Shown here: piece after piece, positions 34,920 to 42,893 of the stretch
Layout: the number at the start of each line of letters is the position of its first letter
How positions within the stretch are numbered: position 1 is the stretch's first letter
Assembly (NCBI RefSeq): GCF_028765345.1
Contig: NZ_JARAJZ010000005.1
Coordinates: 155,641 to 219,640 of the forward strand
Length of the DNA stretch: 64,000 bases
Origin: Sporolactobacillus sp. CQH2019
Lineage (GTDB): Bacteria; Bacillota; Bacilli; Bacillales; Sporolactobacillaceae
Direction: 5' to 3'
Position numbers and translations under genes: made by a program
Notes under the pieces: generated by a model
What the model was told of the DNA's origin: nothing
Seen by the model: the letters and a program-made list of their open reading frames with translations, nothing else
Databases searched by the model: none

Positions 34920-35669
34920 ATGCTCGCAGTCCTTTACATCGGCCACGGAACGCGGCTGATTGACGGCGTCAGGCAGGCAAACCAATTTCTTTATTCATGC
35001 ATGAAAGGCATTTCGGCGCCGATTCAAGAAATCTGTTACCTCGAGCGTGTACAGCCGGACATCCGGGAAGGAATCCGCCGCTGCATTGAAAAAGGAGCGC
35101 AGATCGTCCTCATCCAGCCGCTGCTGCTGCTGTCCGCCGGCCATGCCAAACGCGATATTCCCGCAGTAGTCGATGAAGCAAGATCACTTTATCCTGACAT
35201 TATTTTCATCGTGGGCCGTCCTCTGGGCGTCGACCCGAAGATTGTTGACATTTTAATCGAGAGAATCTTTGAAAAGCGGAAAATAATTCCCGAAAACTCC
35301 GGTATCGTGTTAGTCGGCAGAGGTTCGAGCGACCCGGAAACAAAACACGATTTCGCTTCGATCAGACGCCTGCTGAATGAAAGGGGACTAAACCGTGTTT
35401 TATCCTGTTACATGGCAGCTGCCCGCCCCTCGTTTGAGGAAGGGCTGGACCTTGCATTAAAAAAAGGATGGGAGCAGACATTTGTCGTCCCCTACCTGCT
35501 GTTTACAGGCGTTTTAATGAAAACCCTTAAAAAGGCCATTGATCTCAGAAATAAAACAGATACCTCATTTGTGCTGTGCAGCCCCCTCGGCTATCACCCC
35601 GTTCTGATCCGCTTAATGAAAAAACGGATCAGAGAGTCCCTTAAAAATGTCCTGCCCCATTACACTTAA
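34920..35669 (+). CDS. sirB: Sirohydrochlorin chelatase
   Basis: Inserts Fe2+ (or Co2+) into sirohydrochlorin. The 249-residue chain has two CbiX-type halves. The N-terminal half carries YIGHGTR with the metal-binding His and LLLLSAGHAKRDIP. The second half repeats the fold (VLVGRGSSDPET and VVPYLLFTGVLMKTL). ATG 34920 follows GGGAGG by 9 bases and starts one base after the cobA stop. The operon lacks a separate precorrin-2 dehydrogenase gene, so the oxidation step between cobA and sirB must be encoded elsewhere. Confidence 0.92.
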   Translation: MLAVLYIGHGTRLIDGVRQANQFLYSCMKGISAPIQEICYLERVQPDIREGIRRCIEKGAQIVLIQPLLLLSAGHAKRDIPAVVDEARSLYPDIIFIVGRPLGVDPKIVDILIERIFEKRKIIPENSGIVLVGRGSSDPETKHDFASIRRLLNERGLNRVLSCYMAAARPSFEEGLDLALKKGWEQTFVVPYLLFTGVLMKTLKKAIDLRNKTDTSFVLCSPLGYHPVLIRLMKKRIRESLKNVLPHYT

Positions 35670-35699
35670 CATCATCGGAAGCAGGGCGTGATTGAATGG

Positions 35700-35842
35700 G
35701 CGGCGGGCGGGCAAGCGAAGCTGGCCGCGCCCGTGTCGGCAATGCAGCTATGATTCCCGGTGAAAGTCCGGAAGCGATCATTCAGAATCATCGGACCTGT
35801 GAGCGGCAGAAAGTCTTTTTTAAGACATCCTGCCGCTTTTTT
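35700..35842 (+). ncRNA. Structured RNA resembling a HEARO/omega-RNA scaffold, ending in a terminator
   Basis: Four clean stems appear in order. The first is a long GC-rich hairpin (CGGGCG 35704-35709 with CGCCCG 35728-35733, extended inward to a GAA loop). Next come CCGG-tgaaagt-CCGG (35757-35771) and a small GAT/ATC hairpin (35776-35792). The last, GCGGCAG/CTGCCGC (35803-35809 with 35830-35836), has an inner GTCTT/AAGAC stem and six T residues. The string ATGATTCCCGG...CCGGAAGC...CGGACCTGTGAGCGGCAG recalls, from memory, the HEARO RNA consensus, the guide scaffold of IscB nucleases. No iscB gene follows. A cobalamin riboswitch is a weaker alternative. Confidence 0.4.
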
Positions 35843-35977
35843 GCAGCCCATGATTCCTGCAGCGCATCCGGATTCCGGGTCATGAAAGAAGAGCTTATTT
35901 CTAAAAGGCGTCCGCGGGCAGCAGCTCGAGTGAGGCAAGCACGGCAGCACGGCGCGGCCGGCTGTTTCGGGCCAGAT

Positions 35978-36103
35978 CGATAAACGGCTTCTAACGGTCG
36001 ATAACCCTGACGTAACGATCGATAAACTCGCTGCGACGACCGATAAAACAAGCATGCCGGCCGATAAAACAGGCATAACAACCGAGAAAACCCCGGCCGC
36101 GGT
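35978..36103. repeat. Tandem repeat with exact 21-bp period, six units
   Basis: Units start at 35978, 35999, 36020, 36041, 36062 and 36083. Each opens with CGATAAAC, CGATAACC, CGATAAAA or CGAGAAAA; the remaining 13 bases differ between units. The period is exactly 21 bp throughout, equal to two turns of B-DNA. No real gene spans it. Confidence 0.85.
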
Positions 36104-36254
36104 TGAGCCATCAATCAGGAATAATTTTTCTGTTCTGATTATTCTCACCTATTGATTCCAGTCCGTTTACTGCCGATATTTTGCTTTTTACTGTTGATAC
36201 GCCGGCGTCTCCCGGTGATTTTAACCACGATTCACGGGAATCCGCGGCGGGCCG

Positions 36255-36294
36255 AAGAAAAAGGCCGGGCGTTTCCGCCATGCAACGCCCGGCC
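36255..36294 (-). terminator. Orphan intrinsic terminator on the minus strand
   Basis: Perfect 11-bp stem (GGCCGGGCGTT 36263-36273 with AACGCCCGGCC 36284-36294). On the minus strand it is followed by TTTTTCTT. No minus-strand gene is recognised upstream of it. Confidence 0.6.
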
Positions 36295-37045
36295 GCACAG
36301 GACAGTCCTCTTTTTCCAGCGGAATATCAACCGCCGTGCGCATGAACATTCAAAAGGACAGACTGCCGTGCCAAGCAACCGCTTTTCGCAAGAATCTCCT
36401 GGATACATGACTTGAGGAAATACCCATTTTCTAAAAAATGATATTATCCGGGAAAATATTTTTTCGAACCGAAGCGATCTCCCCACTAAAGAGCAGCAGG
36501 GCGATGGCTATTATCTGTCTTAAGGCAGTTTTCCCTCACTTCGGACATCTCTCTCAATTTTAAAAGGATGAGGCACCTTTCCGTGCCCGGCTTATCCGTG
36601 TATGGCAGTACGGATCGCGGTCACTGCCTGCGGGCAAACGGAATCATCGGTCGATCATTTTAGGCGGCTGACTCAAATTTTCCAGACAGGGCCTGTCCTG
36701 CGGATGAATCATTTGCCGGCAGGCTTTCGAAACACTTATAATGAACACATAAAAAACAATCTTACCGGCAAGGGCGGCGACACATAATGAGTGGGTCCGG
36801 AAAAAAGGCAGGCGGCAGATTTCATTGGCCGTTTTCAAAAAGATGTTATTTCTGCCATAAAAAGAAATCAGGCATGCGGAGATACGAAAATGATAAAGGC
36901 GAAGTCATCTACGTTTGTCTTCAGTGTGTGGATTACGCCGAGCGAAGAGCTTTTCGAAAATTGTAAAAAGAAACGGTAAATACATTATGTAAACTTAAAG
37001 CAACAGACTGCGAATATGGCAGACCAAATAAGGGAGATGGATGGA

Positions 37046-38323
37046 ATGGCGACACGTCAAAAGCATCGCTATCCGACTGAAAGTGCGGATATCAAACATT
37101 TTATTTCAGGAGAAAAGAAACGGAACGATCATTATCTGCACGCCGTCATCCGATTCGATCGAACCGTTGACGTCGATCTGCTGAGAAACGCAGTTCAGGC
37201 AACATTTAGAGCCGTTCCTCTGCTGACATGCCGGTTTGTTGAAAGCGGTGAGAAGGCTTTCTGGGAAGAGGCCGGCTGGACCGCCCGCGAGATGGTCTCT
37301 CTGATTGAATCGACGGACCGTGAAAAGGATGTTCAGGCACACCTTGTAATCAAACCGGACGAAAAGGCGGGTCCGCAGCTGCGTATCACAGTCGTCAGGG
37401 AAAAAAATGCGGATACACTTGCGTTCATCATGAATCATATGATTTGTGACGGCGGGGGAATGAAAGACTATCTGTATCTGCTCAGCCAATGCTACTCCGT
37501 ATTGGCAGCCGGCCCGGATCATCCGATGCCGGATATGCCGGATCCGGCATTGCGCAGCATTAATCAGGTTTTCAGCGGCATGAGCCGGGAGCAGAAGGAC
37601 CGAATCCGCCAAGCGCAGCTCTCGCCTTATGTCCAGTCTGAAAGGGACCATCTGCCGCTGACAGGAGACGAGCATCATCCTTTTGTGATCACACATCAGG
37701 TCCCGGCAGAGCAATTCGACTCAATCAAAGATTATGCGAAAAGGAGAGGAGCCACGGTCAACGACGCACTGTTCGCCGCTTATGTCTGTGCGCTGTCCGA
37801 AGCTCTGAGCACCGATTTGATTGTCCTTGATTGCCCGGTCAACAGCCGCGCCTATCTTCCAAAAGATTATCGGCCGGGCATCTGCAATCTAACCTCAAAT
37901 ATCATCTGTGCCGTTCCGAGCCATGCCGGTGAATCATTCGATGAAGCCTTAGCAAGTGTCAAAAAAGTAATGGATCGGCAGAAGGGCAGCCTGGAACCGT
38001 TTAAAGTCTACTGGGATCTGGAAGAAGTCTATCGGACGCTGCCCCTGCCGGAAGCCAAGAAGCGCTTTCCGAAAATCTACAGCATCCCATTCAATGGCAT
38101 GACCAACATCGGTATCATTGACGACAGAATTTTATCTTTTAAGGGCCTTCATGTCAGAGACGCATTTATCTCCGGCTCGATTAAATATGCTCCCTATTTT
38201 CAGATCGCAGTCACGACATTCAGAAAAGCAATGACGTTCAGCACCAATTTTCACGGAACGGAAGCAGACCGCGAATGGCTTGACCGCTTCGTTAAAAGGA
38301 TGATCGGTTATTTCCCAAAATAA
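37046..38323 (+). CDS. Condensation-fold acyltransferase (alcohol acetyltransferase/condensation-domain type)
   Basis: A 425-residue stand-alone member of the CoA-dependent acyltransferase/condensation superfamily. The catalytic HxxxDG motif is intact as NHMICDGGG (His 131, Asp 135). A second half begins near residue 215 and includes a tunnel-type segment VNDALFAAYVCALSE and LDCPVNSRAYLP. No carrier-protein or adenylation domain is attached or nearby, so acyl transfer from CoA to an alcohol, amine or sugar is more likely than peptide synthesis. ATG 37046 follows AGGGAG by 9 bases; the ATG at 37016 has no ribosome binding site. No operon partner is seen. Confidence 0.75.
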   Translation: MATRQKHRYPTESADIKHFISGEKKRNDHYLHAVIRFDRTVDVDLLRNAVQATFRAVPLLTCRFVESGEKAFWEEAGWTAREMVSLIESTDREKDVQAHLVIKPDEKAGPQLRITVVREKNADTLAFIMNHMICDGGGMKDYLYLLSQCYSVLAAGPDHPMPDMPDPALRSINQVFSGMSREQKDRIRQAQLSPYVQSERDHLPLTGDEHHPFVITHQVPAEQFDSIKDYAKRRGATVNDALFAAYVCALSEALSTDLIVLDCPVNSRAYLPKDYRPGICNLTSNIICAVPSHAGESFDEALASVKKVMDRQKGSLEPFKVYWDLEEVYRTLPLPEAKKRFPKIYSIPFNGMTNIGIIDDRILSFKGLHVRDAFISGSIKYAPYFQIAVTTFRKAMTFSTNFHGTEADREWLDRFVKRMIGYFPK

Positions 38324-38469
38324 AACCGGAAGGCAGATCGGACAGGGAACGAGTGTTTTACGTTTTGAAAAAAATTTTCTCATACGTCTTTGATCATTTT
38401 CCTTGCTCCGGCCGGCAGCACATGAATCGGTCCGGCACCATTATCTTTCGCGCAACGCATACGGCTCAG

Positions 38470-38510
38470 AAAGCCGCCGGACTGCTCAATTCCGACAGTC
38501 CGGCGGCTTT
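38470..38510. terminator. Bidirectional terminator between the acyltransferase gene and lhgO
   Basis: A 14-bp stem (AAAGCCGCCGGACT from 38470, AGTCCGGCGGCTTT ending 38510) with T residues on both strands, lying between convergent genes. Confidence 0.8.
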
Positions 38511-38566
38511 ATTTGCTGGTTATCTCTGGTCGATTGCAAGGGCAGCCCGATCCGGAGTTTGCAGAT

Positions 38567-39766
38567 TCAGACAAATTGTGCCGATTCCGTTACTTTCCTG
38601 CAGATGGCTTCTCCGATCGACAGAGAAGCGGTTGCGGCCGGAGAAGGGGCATTCAGAACATGCAGGGCATGGCGGTGGCGGATCATCATAAAATCGTCGG
38701 CCAGCACCCCGTCACGGGTTAAAGCCTGGGCACGGACGCCCGCCTGAGCACGGAAAACGTCCTCTTCGCCGATCTGCGGAATCATCAATTTCATGCCGGC
38801 AACAAACCTTTTTTTACTAAGTGAACGCGCCATTTCTCCGATTCCGTAGCTCATATTTTTAGCCGCAATTTTCCAGAGGGCAGGGTAAGAGACGGCATTC
38901 AGGAATTCTCCGAGTTTGAAATCGCGCTTGCGGTAGCCTTCTCTTCTAAAGCCCAGAACGGCATTGGGCCCGGCCAGCACACGCCCGTCGATCATTCTTG
39001 TAAAATGAACGCCTAGAAACGGAAATTTCGGATTGGGAACAGGATAGATCAGATTTTTTACGAGATAGCGTTTTTCAGGCTTTAGTTCGTAGTATTCTCC
39101 GCGGAACGGAACAATGCGCATTTCCGGCCGGGCGCCTTCTTTAATCGCCAACCGATCACAATACAATCCCGCACAGTTTACGAGAAAACGAGAAGAGAAA
39201 CTGTCCCGGGCACACTCGACGGTGACGCCGTCTTTATTCTCGTGAATCCCGAGTACTTCATGGTTCAGATGGATTTCACCCCCGCGTTGACTGATGATAT
39301 CCGCCAGGCCGTTCGCGACTTGCTTGTAATCGACGATGCCCGTCGATTTCACATGAATCGCTTTTAAACCCCGAGCGTGCGGTTCAATCTCGTGCAGCTG
39401 TTCCGGATTCAGCCAAGCGAGATCGAGCCGGTTTTCCAGACCGCGGCGATACAAACCGTCCAAAAGCGGCAATTCTTCCGGTGCGACCGCGACAATGACT
39501 TTACCGCAGTTTTCATAGGGAATGTCCCGGGCGTCGCAAAGGGCACGAAGCTTCGCCCCGCCTTCTCGGGCAAACCGGGCTTTCAGGCTGCCCGGCCGGT
39601 AATAAATGCCCGAATGGATGACCCCGCTGTTGTGGCCGGTCTGATGGTAAGCGACCGTCTTTTCTTTTTCAAGGACTGCAATCCTGGCATGAGGATTGCT
39701 TGTACCGAGCGCATAGGCGGTGGAAAGACCGACGATGCCGCCGCCGACAATCAGATAATCCAACAT
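38567..39766 (-). CDS. lhgO: L-2-hydroxyglutarate oxidase, LhgO type
   Basis: FAD-dependent oxidase/dehydrogenase of the DAO family that oxidises L-2-hydroxyglutarate to 2-oxoglutarate, membrane-associated in E. coli. The 399-residue chain begins with the FAD-binding LIVGGGIVGLSTAYAL. It then carries HQTGHNSGVIHSGIYYRPGS, characteristic of LhgO, FLVNCAGLYCDRLA and, near the C terminus, RAQALTRDGVLADDF. Other 2-hydroxyacids remain possible substrates. The gene is divergent from an anion-symporter-like MFS gene. A cre-like site lies just downstream of its promoter, predicting CcpA repression. Confidence 0.88.
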   Translation of the reverse strand: MLDYLIVGGGIVGLSTAYALGTSNPHARIAVLEKEKTVAYHQTGHNSGVIHSGIYYRPGSLKARFAREGGAKLRALCDARDIPYENCGKVIVAVAPEELPLLDGLYRRGLENRLDLAWLNPEQLHEIEPHARGLKAIHVKSTGIVDYKQVANGLADIISQRGGEIHLNHEVLGIHENKDGVTVECARDSFSSRFLVNCAGLYCDRLAIKEGARPEMRIVPFRGEYYELKPEKRYLVKNLIYPVPNPKFPFLGVHFTRMIDGRVLAGPNAVLGFRREGYRKRDFKLGEFLNAVSYPALWKIAAKNMSYGIGEMARSLSKKRFVAGMKLMIPQIGEEDVFRAQAGVRAQALTRDGVLADDFMMIRHRHALHVLNAPSPAATASLSIGEAICRKVTESAQFV

Positions 39767-39790
39767 AGCCCTTCATCTCTCTTTTTGCTT

Positions 39791-39807
39791 AGTAAGCGAT
39801 TGCATCA
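39791..39807 (-). promoter_or_regulatory. cre-like CcpA site in front of lhgO
   Basis: On the minus strand TGATGCAATCGCTTACT, differing by one base from the site in front of the divergent MFS gene. It matches the catabolite-responsive element pattern TGNAANCGNWNNC and sits about 16 bases downstream of the lhgO -10. Confidence 0.7.
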
Positions 39808-39822
39808 TGATTTGTACGATAA

Positions 39823-39851
39823 ATTATAAAATTGGCAAAAGAAAAAATCAA
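39823..39851 (-). promoter_or_regulatory. Promoter of lhgO
   Basis: On the minus strand TTGATT (complement of 39846-39851), a 17-base spacer and TATAAT (complement of 39823-39828). Confidence 0.65.
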
Positions 39852-39872
39852 CAAAAAAACATTGCATAAAAA

Positions 39873-39901
39873 TTGATCATTAAATTTAATTATTCTAAGA
39901 T
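39873..39901 (+). promoter_or_regulatory. Promoter of the MFS transporter gene
   Basis: TTGATC (39873-39878), a 17-base spacer and TAAGAT (39896-39901). Confidence 0.5.
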
Positions 39902-39935
39902 GAAGAAGTACTATTTGTGAACATTTTGTGTATTT

Positions 39936-39952
39936 TGATGCAAACGCTTACT
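39936..39952 (+). promoter_or_regulatory. cre-like CcpA site in front of the MFS transporter gene
   Basis: TGATGCAAACGCTTACT matches the cre consensus and lies between promoter and start codon, a typical roadblock position. Confidence 0.75.
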
Positions 39953-39977
39953 TTTGTATGGAAAGAGGGAATGAAGA

Positions 39978-41237
39978 GTGTCAAAGATTGAAAAAGCGGG
40001 CTCCGTCTATGACAGCCGCACGAAAACAATCGCTTCTTCAACAAATTTTCGTTGGTGGTTCGCGGTTGCGCTCTGGATCCTGCTGCTGATCTCCTATATT
40101 GACCGGACGAATATTTCGATTGCCGGTCCGTTCATGGTCAGCAACGGGGTCGTGACGGCAGCCGCACTGGCGCTGGGAAACAGTCTGTTTCTGTTCATGT
40201 ACGGTCTGTCCAACATTTTCGGCGGCTATCTGGGCGACAAATACGGACCGCAGAAAATTGCCATTGTCGCATTGACCTGGTGGTCTTTGATGACTTTGTT
40301 CTGCGGATTTGTCTGGAGCTCGCTGTCCCTTGTATTTTCCCGCGTTCTTCTCGGACTGGGTGAAGGGATGCACTGGCCGCTCAATTCAAAATGGGTCAAA
40401 TCGTGGTTCCCGGCCCATGAACATGCCCGTGCCAACATGTTCTGGAATTTCGGGCTGTCGATGGGGCCGATTATTACAGGGCCGCTCGTCACCTGGATGA
40501 TTCTCGCTTCGGGAACGTGGAGAACACCTTTTATTGTTTTTGCGCTTCTCGGATTCATCGTTATGATTCCGCTGATTCTGATCGTTGCCAAAGACCGTCC
40601 GGAACAAAGCAGGTTTGTATCCAAGAATGAACTGATCTATATCCAGTCGGATAAAGCGGAAGAAGCGGCTGAGACGGTGAAGATGTCTCAGGTGTTCCGC
40701 AAGTCGGATTTCTGGCTCCTGCTGATCAACTGGTCCGGCATGGCAACCATTTTTTACGGCATTCTGTTCTGGCTGCCTTCCTATCTGATCAATGTGCGTC
40801 ATGTATCGGTGAGCATGACCGGATTCTGGTATATGATGCCTTATATCCTGATGACCGTTTGTATTATTGCTACGTCATTTTTAAGCGATAAGATCATGAA
40901 ACGTGCCGTTTTTGCGGGAATCGGAACATTGATCGCCGGGCTGGGCCTTCTGATCGGGACACACGTCAGCAACATTGTGCTGGCAATGACGCTGATTTCA
41001 ATATCAAGCGCGATGAACGGTGTCATTCTGCCGACGGTTTGGAGCGCGCTGCAGCGCATGTTTCCAAGCAAAAGCGTCGGAGCGGGCGCAGGCGTGCTGA
41101 ACGGACTGGAAAATATCATTTCGGCCGTCGGAACGTTTATCCTCGGCATTTCCTTCACCGTCGGCTTTTCTTATTTGATCATTTTCGCGTTGATCGGCGG
41201 TCTCAGCGGACTCATTCTAGCGAAAAAAGGCTATTAA
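39978..41237 (+). CDS. MFS transporter, anion:cation symporter (ACS) type
   Basis: A 419-residue cytoplasmic-membrane transporter with 12 predicted segments. ACS-type features are LLLISYIDRTNISIAGPFM in TM1, GGYLGDKYGPQKI between TM2 and TM3, and RVLLGLGEGMHWPLNSKWVKSWFP in TM4. Family members take up organic anions such as hexuronates, tartrate or phthalate. Because it is divergent from lhgO and shares its cre-like site, a 2-hydroxyacid or dicarboxylate is a reasonable inference. The start is GTG at 39978, about 8 bases after AGAGGGA. Confidence 0.88.
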   Translation: MSKIEKAGSVYDSRTKTIASSTNFRWWFAVALWILLLISYIDRTNISIAGPFMVSNGVVTAAALALGNSLFLFMYGLSNIFGGYLGDKYGPQKIAIVALTWWSLMTLFCGFVWSSLSLVFSRVLLGLGEGMHWPLNSKWVKSWFPAHEHARANMFWNFGLSMGPIITGPLVTWMILASGTWRTPFIVFALLGFIVMIPLILIVAKDRPEQSRFVSKNELIYIQSDKAEEAAETVKMSQVFRKSDFWLLLINWSGMATIFYGILFWLPSYLINVRHVSVSMTGFWYMMPYILMTVCIIATSFLSDKIMKRAVFAGIGTLIAGLGLLIGTHVSNIVLAMTLISISSAMNGVILPTVWSALQRMFPSKSVGAGAGVLNGLENIISAVGTFILGISFTVGFSYLIIFALIGGLSGLILAKKGY

Positions 41238-41290
41238 AATCAGCGAAATCTTCCGGCGGGCCGATAAGAAAGCGCGCCGCAGGAACAGGG

Positions 41291-41320
41291 AAAAAAGCCG
41301 GGACTTGAATCCGGCTTTTT
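41291..41320 (+). terminator. Terminator after the MFS gene
   Basis: A 10-bp stem (AAAAAGCCGG 41292-41301, CCGGCTTTTT 41311-41320) closing in a T-run; A-rich on the other arm, so it can serve gpmA too. Confidence 0.85.
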
Positions 41321-41381
41321 CAAATCGGCATCGTTCGGTCATAAAAAATAATTCTGCTAAAAACGAGTTGCAGTGATTCGA

Positions 41382-42089
41382 TCAATCATCGACCGACGGT
41401 TCCAAAGTCGCTTCCCGCTTGGAAAGAACAGTCAGTTCACGGTCGAATTCATAGATAATCGGAACCCCGGTCGGAACGTCCACATGAACGATCGCTTCAT
41501 CGGACAGATGATCAAGATACTTGAAGAGTGCACGCAAAGTGTTTCTGTGACTGACAATCAGGACGTTTTCACCGTCAATCAGATGCGGGGCAATCTGGTC
41601 CGCCCAGCAGGGAAGCACGCGTTCAAGGGTCGTTTTCAGGCTCTCGCCCGCGGGAAGAAGATGCGGATCGACATGGCGGTATCGCGGGTCGTGACACGGA
41701 TGGCGTGGATCGCCGGCATCGAGCAGAGGAGGAAGAATGGCGAAACTTTTACGCCAGCCGTCCACCCGTTCTTTGCCGTATTTGACCGCCGTCTCCGCCT
41801 TGTTCAGCCGCTGCAGCGCTCCGTAGCTGCGCTCATTAAGACGCCATGTTTTATGAACAGGAAGCCATTCCCGGCCGATCTCGTCCAGAATATACTGAAG
41901 CGTCTTAATTGAACGCCTGAGAACCGACGTATAGGCCACATCAAAGGAAATATTCATTTTTTTAATGATCCGTCCGGCCGTCCTGGCTTCATCAATGCCT
42001 TTCTCCGTCAAAGCGATGTCTTCCCAGCCGGAGAAAAGATTGGATTCATTATATTCGCTTTCGCCATGTCTGACGACGACAAGTTTCAT
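41382..42089 (-). CDS. gpmA: 2,3-bisphosphoglycerate-dependent phosphoglycerate mutase
   Basis: Interconverts 3- and 2-phosphoglycerate in glycolysis through a phosphohistidine. It has 235 residues. The phosphorylated His lies in LVVVRHGESEYNESNLFSGW, the proton donor Glu in RLNERSYGALQ, and the second His in VSHRNTLRALFKYL. In that last motif the usual HGNS reads HRNT, a change next to the active site. ATG 42089 gives the family N terminus and is 8 bases after GGAGGG; an ATG at 42092 is equally close. B. subtilis relies on the cofactor-independent enzyme instead. Confidence 0.92.
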   Translation of the reverse strand: MKLVVVRHGESEYNESNLFSGWEDIALTEKGIDEARTAGRIIKKMNISFDVAYTSVLRRSIKTLQYILDEIGREWLPVHKTWRLNERSYGALQRLNKAETAVKYGKERVDGWRKSFAILPPLLDAGDPRHPCHDPRYRHVDPHLLPAGESLKTTLERVLPCWADQIAPHLIDGENVLIVSHRNTLRALFKYLDHLSDEAIVHVDVPTGVPIIYEFDRELTVLSKREATLEPSVDD

Positions 42090-42169
42090 CATGTGATCCC
42101 TCCGCATGCACATGTCTGCCGGCATGTCGGCAATGCCGCATTCATCAATAAAAAAACTTTACTTTAATT

Positions 42170-42198
42170 AGTATACTTTATTGAAAAAATATTTCCAA
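42170..42198 (-). promoter_or_regulatory. Promoter of gpmA
   Basis: On the minus strand TTGGAA (complement of 42193-42198), a 17-base spacer and TATACT (complement of 42170-42175). Confidence 0.6.
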
Positions 42199-42311
42199 TG
42201 ATCGGTGTCACGCCCGATAAGAATTCGCCCCGCAGAAAACGAGACGAGAAAACCGTATTTTTCCCATTCCCCTGGGACGTGATCCGAATGGTTAATTTTC
42301 GCCGATGACAG

Positions 42312-42340
42312 TTTTCACTGCAGGCCCGAAGTTATATAAT
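42312..42340 (+). promoter_or_regulatory. Promoter of alaR-alaT
   Basis: TTTTCA (42312-42317), a 17-base spacer and a perfect TATAAT (42335-42340). Confidence 0.6.
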
Positions 42341-42392
42341 AGCTGTAACGTTTCTGTTAATTGAAGATGTGAAGCGAGAGAGGGGAGATTCG

Positions 42393-42893
42393 ATGAAACT
42401 GACTGCGACCGAGGTCGAGATTGCGGAAATTCTGGAAAAAGATGCTCGTCTGACCAATGAAGATCTGGCTAAAATGACAAATCTGAGTATAGATCAAACC
42501 AGCGCCATCGTAAAAAAACTGGAGGAAGAAAACGTCATTGTCCGTTATGTATCGCTTGTAGACTGGACAAAAATCGACGGGCACCAGGGAGTCACCGCCA
42601 TGATCGATGTCAAGGTGACGCCCAAGCGGGATGTCGGATTCAGCAATGTTGCGGAAAGGATCTATCGCTACAGAGAGGTCAAATCGGTCTATCTCATGTC
42701 GGGAACTTATGATCTTTCTGTCGTTGTCGAAGGACAATCGGTTAATGAGGTCGCTCATTTCGTCACTCAGAAGCTTTCGACCATCGACGGTGTCATTTCG
42801 ACCACGACACATTTTGTCCTGAAGAAATACAAACATGACGGAACAATCTATGATCAGAGCGATAACGATAAAAGAATTGTGGTGTCGCCGTAA
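42393..42893 (+). CDS. alaR: Lrp/AsnC-family regulator, AlaR (YugG) type
   Basis: A 166-residue DNA-binding regulator. An N-terminal helix-turn-helix (about residues 5-50, with RLTNEDLAKMTNLSIDQTSAIVKKLEEE) precedes an RAM/AsnC ligand domain (about 65-145). Its order with the following aminotransferase matches B. subtilis yugG-yugH, now called alaR-alaT, where the regulator activates alanine transaminase expression. ATG 42393 follows GAGGGGAG by 5 bases. The stop overlaps the aminotransferase start (TAATG), so the two are translationally coupled. Confidence 0.85.
   Translation: MKLTATEVEIAEILEKDARLTNEDLAKMTNLSIDQTSAIVKKLEEENVIVRYVSLVDWTKIDGHQGVTAMIDVKVTPKRDVGFSNVAERIYRYREVKSVYLMSGTYDLSVVVEGQSVNEVAHFVTQKLSTIDGVISTTTHFVLKKYKHDGTIYDQSDNDKRIVVSP

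Larger units (their letters stand above)
35843..37045. other. Long non-coding region between the siroheme operon and the acyltransferase gene
   Basis: About 1.2 kb without a convincing gene. It contains a six-unit 21-bp repeat (35978-36103) and an 11-bp hairpin with a T-run on the minus strand (36255-36294). Only short frames with no recognisable protein features remain. It looks like degraded or non-coding accessory sequence. Confidence 0.5.

Noticed and set aside
35700-35842. Cobalamin riboswitch downstream of sirB
   Set aside because: CCGGTGAAAGTCCGG and CTGTGAGCGG are reminiscent of it, but the remaining conserved segments and a downstream gene are missing; HEARO fits the string better.
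35672-36148. Minus-strand frames with seven-residue repeats (YRS/LSxV type)
   Set aside because: They are translations of the 21-bp repeat; no ribosome binding site or conserved domain is present.
36232-36486. Cysteine-rich minus-strand peptide as a possible bacteriocin
   Set aside because: No Shine-Dalgarno, and the frame runs through the hairpin terminator at 36263-36294.
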